A stretch of 64,000 nucleotides of DNA from Cercospora beticola (lineage: Eukaryota > Ascomycota > Dothideomycetes > Mycosphaerellales > Mycosphaerellaceae): the NCBI RefSeq assembly GCF_033473495.1, contig NC_088935.1, positions 310,001 to 374,000 of the forward strand. The letters run 5' to 3'. Positions 56,595 to 64,000 of this stretch are shown here, piece by piece (the stretch's first letter is position 1; each line of letters starts with the position of its first letter). The translations under genes and the position numbers were made by a program. The notes below the pieces were generated by a model, which was not told the origin of the DNA, did no database searches, and was given only the letters and a program-made list of their open reading frames with translations.

Positions 56595-57731
56595 TTACCA
56601 GACCCGACACAGCGGCTGTCCGCCTATTTGTCTTTCCACGCATTCTCTTGCCTCCATGAGTCCTCTGTCCGTACTTACTGCCATGATCTCTCCCACCCTG
56701 GTGAGTGGCTTCACTTCTCCGGCCTGCTGCCCTCGCACAATCCTCCCCAGATCCCTACTGTTCAACCACATCCGTTTCGTTGGTTTCGATACCATCTGCG
56801 CTTTTGTGATCACAGGCTTGCTTTCGTAGTATTTGAGACCAAGCCATAGCCTTCTTGATGCACGATTCTCCTGCGTGACAACTCCTTCAGTCTCCATGTG
56901 CGAAGGATCTTGGTATTCTTCCACTGGCAGCGTAACCGACTGCTTCGAGATCGGAATGCCCATCGCCTCGATCGTGATGCCGTTCAGCTGGATTTGACGC
57001 TCGGAAACGAAAGCCTGCTTGCCCGCGACTGACGCAAGTGTTTCCAAGTCAAAGCGCATGCTCTCCAATTCGTGCAATGGCACCTTCCTGAACCTCTGGA
57101 AGATGGCTTGCTGCTCCGCAGGTCGCCCAGCAAGCACATCTCTTACTGCAAATTCTCTCCTTTGGTCAGGATTCGCACCCAATGTCTGATCTAAGCGGCT
57201 GATTGCTTGATTGGCGTCGTTGGAATTCTCGATTGTGTCAGCTTGATCCCGTTGCCGTGTGTATTGCTCTTCTCTCTCCTCTCTTAATGCGTCGATTTGT
57301 GCATGCAGGTCCCTGATGAATTGTGGTATCCGCCGCGCCCATCCCTCCTGCTCGAGCTCCTCCAAACTTTTCATTCCATGCTGTTGGGCAAAGTCGATGG
57401 CTTCTTGCGGAAAGCCTAGCGATTGCAGTTGCTGCGAGTTGTATCTGTGTCGCACGACCAATGCCAAGGCAGCCTCCGGACTATGTCGATTCCGCCCTGC
57501 AGCGCCGTGGGGATAGTTTGTAATATGGTGATTGTCTCGTGGTCCTTGGCCAAACACGGAGGCAGGAGGCGATGGCCCGCCAAGTTTGACTTGCGATATG
57601 AAGCCTTGCTTTTGCAGAAGTAGCGCTAATGAAAGATGCAGCTTCGTATACGGTATTGAGGTAAGGCCCAGCCGTGCGAGTGAGGCGTTCTGCAGATGCG
57701 AGCAGGTATGGGAGAGTTGAACGAGAGACAT
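56595..57731 (-). CDS. MRPS8: Mitochondrial ribosomal protein uS8m with large insertion
   Basis: Small-subunit mitoribosome protein, single exon, 378 residues, more than twice the yeast or bacterial length. The N-terminal 53 residues (MSLVQLSHTCSHLQNASLAR, LHLSLALLLQKQGFISQV) and the C-terminal 85 residues from 294 (RLWLGLKYYESKPVITKAQM, MAVSTDRGLMEARE) are the two halves of uS8. Between them sits an in-frame insertion of about 240 residues with SPEAALALVVRHRYNSQQL, a charged coiled segment (LHAQIDALREEREEQYTRQR) and PLHELESMRFDLETLA. No splice sites that would remove it neatly are evident, and its composition is protein-like throughout, so I regard it as translated. The extreme N terminus resembles fungal uS8m starts. 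Confidence 0.92.
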   Translation of the reverse strand: MSLVQLSHTCSHLQNASLARLGLTSIPYTKLHLSLALLLQKQGFISQVKLGGPSPPASVFGQGPRDNHHITNYPHGAAGRNRHSPEAALALVVRHRYNSQQLQSLGFPQEAIDFAQQHGMKSLEELEQEGWARRIPQFIRDLHAQIDALREEREEQYTRQRDQADTIENSNDANQAISRLDQTLGANPDQRREFAVRDVLAGRPAEQQAIFQRFRKVPLHELESMRFDLETLASVAGKQAFVSERQIQLNGITIEAMGIPISKQSVTLPVEEYQDPSHMETEGVVTQENRASRRLWLGLKYYESKPVITKAQMVSKPTKRMWLNSRDLGRIVRGQQAGEVKPLTRVGEIMAVSTDRGLMEARECVERQIGGQPLCRVW

Positions 57732-58053
57732 GTCGAGGGTGTCGTTGCCCTCGCGGGCGGGCGAGGAGAATTTGTCGCAGTCAAGCAGACCCGCTTGCGA
57801 TTCGGATGGTATTCGTTACCTCACGGTCGATGAGATGTGTGATGCCGGCCAATGTGGATTTCACGTCAATGCTGCACGCGATGACTTTCTGAGGCTTCTC
57901 GGAGATGCCCTGCGGCGAGCGGCCTTGGCGTTCCTCTGAGCTGCCTCGTCCTTCGCGCTTCGATTGGTCGTCGAGCCGCTCAGCTCCAGCTGCACGCAGA
58001 GCACGACGCGACCAGCTGCTTGGTCTGGCCAAGATGGCCGACTACAAGTATAG
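57732..58053. promoter_or_regulatory. Divergent upstream region, uS8m / proline-rich gene
   Basis: About 320 bases between the uS8m start and a small plus-strand ORF. Two short overlapping plus frames (to about 58159) are not family-like. No clear TATA motif. Confidence 0.45.
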
Positions 58054-58233
58054 ATGCTGGTCGCTGCTGTCCTGGGCGAGCTCACCGTCCGTTTCCTTGC
58101 CCTCCTCTTCACCGGCTGGGCCGCCTACCACATCGGCATCAGCTACATTGCCACCTTGACTGACGCCGGACGCGCTTACTTGACTATCATAGATCTGTTA
58201 CATCGACAGGACAGGCCTCCTCCAAGGGTGTGA
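58054..58233 (+). CDS. Possible 59-residue transmembrane microprotein or uORF
   Basis: Short frame preceded in frame by TAG at 58051, beginning MLVAAVLGELTVRFLALLFT and continuing GWAAYHIGISYIATLTDAG, with a Pro-rich end (RQDRPPPRV). The first 35 or so residues form one plausible membrane helix, unlike random frames nearby. It ends 36 bases before the ATG of the proline-rich gene on the same strand, so it may be a uORF in that gene's leader, a separate microprotein, or chance. No homologue known to me. Confidence 0.3.
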   Translation: MLVAAVLGELTVRFLALLFTGWAAYHIGISYIATLTDAGRAYLTIIDLLHRQDRPPPRV

Positions 58234-58269
58234 ATTTCAGGCGTTCACAGAGTCGCGCCAGACGTCAAT

Positions 58270-59815
58270 ATGCCAGCCGGTCCAGGAGACCAGCATTTGA
58301 CCACGCTGTGAGTCTCTTCTGACGACATGTCCACTACGGCGCATGTTAATGATAATCTCCAGTTTTGCAGATGTGCATTACTACTTGAGCGACCCGTCCT
58401 CGAAGCCTTCACACGATCGTTTCACGAAGAGCAGCTACGTCTACCTTTACTACAATACGAACACCCACCAGACCAAGCTCGAGATCGCCAATCATGCGGG
58501 CACCCCAGACCAAGACGCTTTCCACGGCTACTTGCAGGCGGCAACTGTCAAATACAATCACTTGCAGCCAGCCTTGATCTCGTTCTCGATCGACACGCAA
58601 TCTATTCAGGATCATCAGACGTGGCATCTGCCAGCTTATGATCTGAAGAATGAGCAGAAATATTTATACAAAATCCATGCATTGGACTTGTATCTGTGGA
58701 CCGAGAAAGACGCTACGACATTCGTCGGTCATCTGAAAGGCGTGTTGAGCCCTGATCGGTTGGAGGTCAAGAATGCTCCGGTGACGCAAAGTCCGCCTGC
58801 CGAACATCGAGATTCCATGAGTCCTGTCGTGCAGCAACTAGAGAGAACCGCCATTGGCAGCAATTTTCCTCCCAGAACCACGAGTGCTGTGTCAGCGCAA
58901 TCGCTGCCTGGCCCACCAACGCCACTATCAAGCGCAGCCTCTCCGCAAGCAGCGCCAGCTGCCTACAACCCCGCGGCACCAGCAGCGCCAGAGCCCGTCA
59001 CTTATCGTGAGAAGACCCCACCACCGCCCGATGGAAGCACGGGTACTGGTCTTCAGGCGGCGGCAAAGTACGATAACGTGCCTCCGCAGCTACAGCATGC
59101 ATCGACACCTGGTCACTACCAATCTTCGGCGCAGACTACCCCCCAAGCCGCATACTTCAGTGGCCCTCCGCAACAACCGCAAACGAGTTTCCCTGGTCCT
59201 CCGTCAGGAGCTCCGACGCCAGAAGCACGGACACATTCCGGCAGCATGCCTCCTCCACCTACTCAATCCCCTCCAGCAGCAACAAGGGCGCCCTCTTTCG
59301 GACCCATGGCCGCAAGCACAATAGGTCCAGCTTCTCCACCGCCTAACCAGACCTCATTCCGCCAATCTTCATTCGGCGCTCCTCAGCAAGCCACGTATAA
59401 CCCACAAACGCAGTACGCAAACTATCCAGCTTCGCCTGGTTTCGGACAACAGCCTCCCACGCCATCTGCGCCACCTGCGTATGCTGGCCACACTCCTCTA
59501 CAATCCCCTGGTGTTTCTTCCCATCAACAGGTGCCAGTCGGCGGATACAGCAACTATTCTTATGCATCATCGCAGCAGCCTGCAAGTGGGCAAGTCAATC
59601 AGCATGGTGCCTATGTCGGCGATCTGCACTCGCAAGCATATCGGCCCACGGAAGTAGAGCAGGCCACGTCTTTTGCGGAAGGCAATAAGATCAGGAGGTC
59701 GCAAACCAGCCAGGACGGAAGTACGCCTGCGAAGAACAGTAAGCTGCAGGACGGAGTCGGTAAGATGGAGGGCAAGGTCGGCAAGTTTTTCAGCAAGCTC
59801 GACAAGCTATACTAA
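58270..59815 (+). CDS. Proline/glutamine-rich protein of unknown function
   Basis: 496 residues from exons 58270-58307 (MPAGPGDQHLTTL) and 58363-59815; the intron is GTGAGT...CAG with CTGAC inside. I do not recognise a named family. Residues 13-140 look folded: FADVHYYLSDPSSKPSHDRF, YVYLYYNTNTHQTKLEIANH, ALISFSIDTQ, YLYKIHALDLYLWTEKDATTF. Residues 150-440 are Pro/Ala/Gln/Ser-rich (PPQLQHAST, PGPPSGAPTP, FGQQPPTPSAPP), as in endocytic or RNA-granule adaptor tails. The last 25 residues (LQDGVGKMEGKVGKFFSKLD) form a strongly amphipathic basic helix that could bind membrane or a partner. A trafficking role is speculation. Confidence 0.8.
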
Positions 59816-60706
59816 TCACATAATGATCGAATGATACCCTCTGTCTCACTTGGGCAATCAGGTTCAAATCTTCCGCGCACATTTGGCCAAGCATTGCGAC
59901 AGAAAGCTTCAGTCTGTCTTCTTCTTTGACCCTCTGTCGCCATTCGCAGCCGAGATAGCACGACGCCAGTTGGTCCACAAGAGGGTGAAGTTCGTCTTGG
60001 GCTCGGCTGCTTCGTGGAACTTGCTATCTTCCGGCCCGAGTCCATCTTGAGGTGTGCATGTACCAGACGGTGTCCGCGAAATGCTGCAAGATCCGTTTCC
60101 GGACAGTATGCCTTGCAGAACTGCTGTAAGTCATATTCGTGTTCTGCCATGACGATGATCTTCTAATAGGGGTGTGTGCAGCAAATCTACCGACAGGCAG
60201 CTATGCCAGCTGTAGTATCAAATCCGGGCGAACAGCAACCTACTCGGATCACGAGTCTTTGACGACAGATTACCGAGGTGAAGTGCTCGAGCATCGAGAC
60301 CATCCTTGCGTAGTGCTGAGCCCGAATGCAGCCCATGCCAATTCGTGCCCAATGGAGATTCAGATCTGGCAGTCTACAGAGAAATCTCGACGACCCTAGT
60401 CGCGCCAAAATGTCGGCATCTACCTCCATCGCGGATCATCATTCGGATTTGCTGTAAGCGATGAAGAAGTATCAGAATCTGACTGACTGGCCACGTTCAC
60501 AGCTGATTACTGTGACCGCTGTTCACCACCTCGCTACAGCATAGTACGCGTAGTTTAGGCACAGTGTCATGTGATTGTATAGCTAGCCGAGTGCTTAGCC
60601 TCTGACGGACACGAGTTCTTAGACAACCCCGTACGCTACCCTCATCTTCATGCAAACTCCTACCGGATTGTGTCTTTGAGATCAAGTGTTGCTGGAAAGA
60701 TACAAG
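59816..60706. other. Intergenic, 3' flank and ADC-like promoter
   Basis: About 890 bases between two plus-strand genes. A GGTTCAAATC at 59861 recalls a tRNA T-loop, but no cloverleaf surrounds it. Open frames of up to 146 codons overlap on both strands without motifs. Confidence 0.5.
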
Positions 60707-61783
60707 ATGCTGTTCCGTTGCTTCGCAGCATTTGCCGCCGCGGCGAAAATTGCTTCCGCGCAACAGGCATGCACGAATTGCACAAACGAATCCCCGGAAC
60801 CCATCGAACTTGTGCCAGCACCGTGGACTCTCAAAGGAGATATGTACGGCTCTTTTCTGCTTCCGGGTGCTGGTGTGCCTCTCTTTGCGAACAGCGACAG
60901 TCTGCCAAAGAAAGCTTTCCCTCCGCTCGAACGCCAATATCCTGAGGCCATAGCAGGCGAGTACACCGGAAGGCTTGGTATGCTCCAGGTCTTACGCTAC
61001 ACTGAGACTCCAGTCGGACCCTACGATGAGCTGCTTATCATCCCGGGCTTCTTCGGATTCGAGGACAATGGAAAGCGTCAAGAGATGACCCGCGTAAGCC
61101 GCATCTATGTCAGTCAAAAGTACACCGCATGGAATGGACGCAAGAGTGAGTATCTTCCCCTGTTCATGAGTACCACAAAAGATCTATGCTCTAACTCTCC
61201 ACCAGACTGGAACATCCCCAAACACCTCGCCCGCTTCGACTGGACCTACAGCGACGACGGCTCCGCCACAGTAAAAGTCTACCCCTTCGACACAACCGGC
61301 GATCCCACCGAATCCAGCCCCTCAGAAAAACCCTTCTTCCAAATGACCTTCTCTCCTCTCCTCCCCCAAAACCTCCTCAGCAACACCCTCACCTCCCTCC
61401 TCCCGGGCCTGGGCCTCAACAAAGGCCTAAACCTCAACCCTACAATCCCTTTCACAACAGACCTCTACGCCTTACTCGGAATTAATGCGACATTATACCA
61501 ACCTCCTGTCCCTGCCGCGAATGATTCTTTCGGCGCTATTACGGATGAAGGACCGAATTGGAAGGCTGTTGTGCCCGGGCAGTATTCGACGAATTCGACG
61601 TTGGGATTGGTAAATATGGATCAGACGGGTGGGGATGGAGAGGAGACGGGAGTGAATGCTGTGGGGGATGAGTTTTTTCCTAATTTTTGGCCGGGATTGC
61701 CGAAGCAGAATGTTGGGATTCGGTTGAGGGATGCGACGATTACGTTTGGTGAGGGGATCGAGTTGCCGAATATTGTGGTCTAA
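60707..61783 (+). CDS. Secreted acetoacetate-decarboxylase-like protein
   Basis: 338 residues from exons 60707-61145 and 61206-61783; the 60-base intron (GTGAGT...CAG, CTAAC branch) is in frame and stop-free. Splicing rebuilds YVSQKYTAWNGRKNWNIPKHLARFDW. Residues 1-19 (MLFRCFAAFAAAAKIASAQ) form a signal peptide. The core resembles the fungal ADC-like fold: PWTLKGDMYGSFLLP, LERQYPE..AGEYTGRLGMLQVLRYTETPVGPYDELLIIPG, ARFDWTYSDDGSATVKVYPFD. I did not find a clear Glu-Lys-Lys style Schiff-base motif of true acetoacetate decarboxylase, so enzyme activity is doubtful. A possible small-molecule or lipid-binding role outside the cell is inference. The second half uses frequent CTC/CCC codons at its start and GT-rich codons near the end. 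Confidence 0.85.
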   Translation: MLFRCFAAFAAAAKIASAQQACTNCTNESPEPIELVPAPWTLKGDMYGSFLLPGAGVPLFANSDSLPKKAFPPLERQYPEAIAGEYTGRLGMLQVLRYTETPVGPYDELLIIPGFFGFEDNGKRQEMTRVSRIYVSQKYTAWNGRKSEYLPLFMSTTKDLCSNSPPDWNIPKHLARFDWTYSDDGSATVKVYPFDTTGDPTESSPSEKPFFQMTFSPLLPQNLLSNTLTSLLPGLGLNKGLNLNPTIPFTTDLYALLGINATLYQPPVPAANDSFGAITDEGPNWKAVVPGQYSTNSTLGLVNMDQTGGDGEETGVNAVGDEFFPNFWPGLPKQNVGIRLRDATITFGEGIELPNIVV

Positions 61784-62303
61784 TGGAATGCGAGTGGAGC
61801 ATCTCTGAATCATCTTGGAGGAATCTTCTCGATTTTCTTCTGTATGGAATGGCCGCGCATTATTTGGAATATGTCAAAAAAGCAGAGTCGATTGAATGTG
61901 TATAATCTGCTGTGCGAGCTCATGCGCTTGATCTTAGACGCACGACCGCTGCATTGTACTATATGTTCGAATCAGCCAGACTGGCTAGGAGGTGAAAGGC
62001 CACATGCGCCTGACTAGAGCGCTCTTGTGTGTTGCACGCCACTCTGAGCTGGACGAAAGGAGAGCAAGAGCTCGACACATACTGAACCGTGCACGGCTGC
62101 AAATTGTAAGATAGGAAGGTACTGAAAAGGAAGAGATCATAGCGCGCATAGCGCACAACATACTGGATATTTTGTGTAATTTTAGCAACCTTGGGATAGA
62201 TATTGGTGTCGCTCTTATGGGATTGCACCTCCTATCTTCTGCTACCAAATTGTCGTGCTCTAATCCCACAGTATTCGCCCCAACACAACAACCAATGGGC
62301 CCT
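61784..62303. other. Intergenic, convergent 3' flanks
   Basis: 520 bases between the ends of the ADC-like (+) and LYS12 (-) genes. Short frames only. Nothing else seen. Confidence 0.5.
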
Positions 62304-63445
<1,142 letters not shown>

Positions 63446-63748
63446 TGGAGCTATGTTATGGATGGAGAGCTCTCCAGAAATTCCTCACATCCAATGCCGA
63501 CGGCTCCGACATCGGCACGTTCCTAGTAGATACAACTAAATTCACCAGAACGATTGCCAACAACTTTTTAAGAGAGGATGTGACATCACACGGAATAATC
63601 TGATTGAGTATCAGAGTCACTCGAGCGGAGGACATGATTGCATGTTCACGGCTAAGAATAAATGGCCCTACTTAATTGCTGGTGTGACCATCATCACTAG
63701 CCTGACAATTGAACCACTCCTCTGCGACGACCACCGACCCCACATTGC
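63446..63748. other. Intergenic, LYS12 promoter
   Basis: 303 bases upstream of LYS12 on the minus strand. A TGACATCAC at 63580-63588 recalls a stress-type bZIP element, but I found no clear palindromic Gcn4/CpcA site (TGACTCA). Otherwise nothing seen. Confidence 0.4.
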
Positions 63749-63942
63749 TCATGCGGTTATGGCGATGCCCGATATTCCTTCTTTCAGTGAAGACGTTAGT
63801 GGAGAAGTCAGAGACGTCGCCAGGTCGAAGTTGAGCTTAGGTCGGGGTGGCAACGGTTGTGGTGGAAGCGGCGTGTTGGGAGGTGCTGGAGAGGTCAGTT
63901 CTGATTGAGGCTGCTGTCCCTTGCTATGCTCTTACCAGACAT
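63749..63942 (-). CDS. Tentative 47-residue spliced ORF, or 5' part of a longer gene
   Basis: A minus-strand ATG at 63942 is followed after seven bases by a GTAAGA donor. Joining to the CTCCAG acceptor at 63886 gives a frame beginning MSAPPNTPLPPQPLPPRP and continuing KLNFDLATSLTSPLTSSLKE to a stop at 63749. The first half is Pro-rich. The second looks like an amphipathic helix. The 50-base intron has good signals and the product is not obviously random, but there is no known family, and the frame may belong to a longer multi-exon gene whose later exons I could not place. The last 58 bases of the window beyond 63942 are probably its promoter or leader. Confidence 0.35.
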
Positions 63943-64000
63943 GGTATTGCGCTGGAGCTGGAGGCGTGTCGTCGATGCTGTAGAGCAAAGGCGCTCGCCG

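Noticed and set aside
59861..59870. tRNA-like GGTTCAAATC box
   Set aside because: No matching acceptor stem, A box or anticodon arm at the right distance.

Overview
The window reads as nuclear DNA of a filamentous ascomycete (Pezizomycotina; Dothideomycetes is my best guess, from overall protein resemblance only). Protein genes lie on both strands with short GT-AG introns of about 50-105 nt, CTRAC/CTAAC-like branch sites, moderate GC content and no operons. All gene models below were assembled by joining open frames at splice sites that keep the family alignment in frame. I saw no rRNA, convincing tRNA, CRISPR array or recognisable transposon.

Layout. 0-10 kb: 5' part of RNA polymerase II subunit RPB3 (-), a GPI-type Ala/Ser/Thr/Pro-rich wall protein (-), a 2.6 kb gene-free stretch, a secreted pepsin-like aspartic protease (+), prefoldin subunit 1 (-) and an alkaline ceramidase (+) on a shared divergent promoter. 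11.6-26.3 kb: a FarA/CTF1-beta-like Zn2Cys6 regulator (+), a protein of over 2200 residues with a long coiled coil (+), a Hem25-type mitochondrial glycine carrier (+) and an AIF/FSP1-like FAD oxidoreductase (+). 26.5-35.6 kb: a hypothetical protein (-), a sugar transporter (-), the ribosome biogenesis factor RPF2 (-) divergent from a CGFS monothiol glutaredoxin (+), a complex I subunit of the NDUFB10 type (-) and a small Cys-rich hypothetical (-).

35.9-43.3 kb is the most coherent block: xylitol dehydrogenase (-), a short-chain polyol/sugar dehydrogenase (+), a second sugar porter (+) and a regulator whose zinc cluster has Gal4 spacing (-). The promoter between the two dehydrogenases carries a perfect CGG-N11-CCG site, the kind Gal4-type dimers bind. 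I infer a small, possibly self-regulated polyol/pentose utilisation cluster.

43.8-64 kb: a GMPPA-like nucleotidyltransferase (+), a PPZ-type phosphatase (+), an acidic DUF2457-like protein (-), a 2.9 kb gene-free stretch, a membrane-anchored prolyl 4-hydroxylase with a probable GC-AG intron (-), mitochondrial ribosomal protein uS8m with a very large internal insertion (-), a proline-rich unknown protein (+) preceded by a possible 59-residue membrane microprotein, a secreted acetoacetate-decarboxylase-like protein (+), homoisocitrate dehydrogenase LYS12 (-) and a tentative 47-residue spliced ORF (-).

No overtly new defence or mobile system was found. The points most worth following are the polyol cluster with its Gal4-type site, a hidden C-terminal exon in the giant coiled-coil gene, the uS8m insertion, and four introns that are stop-free multiples of three.
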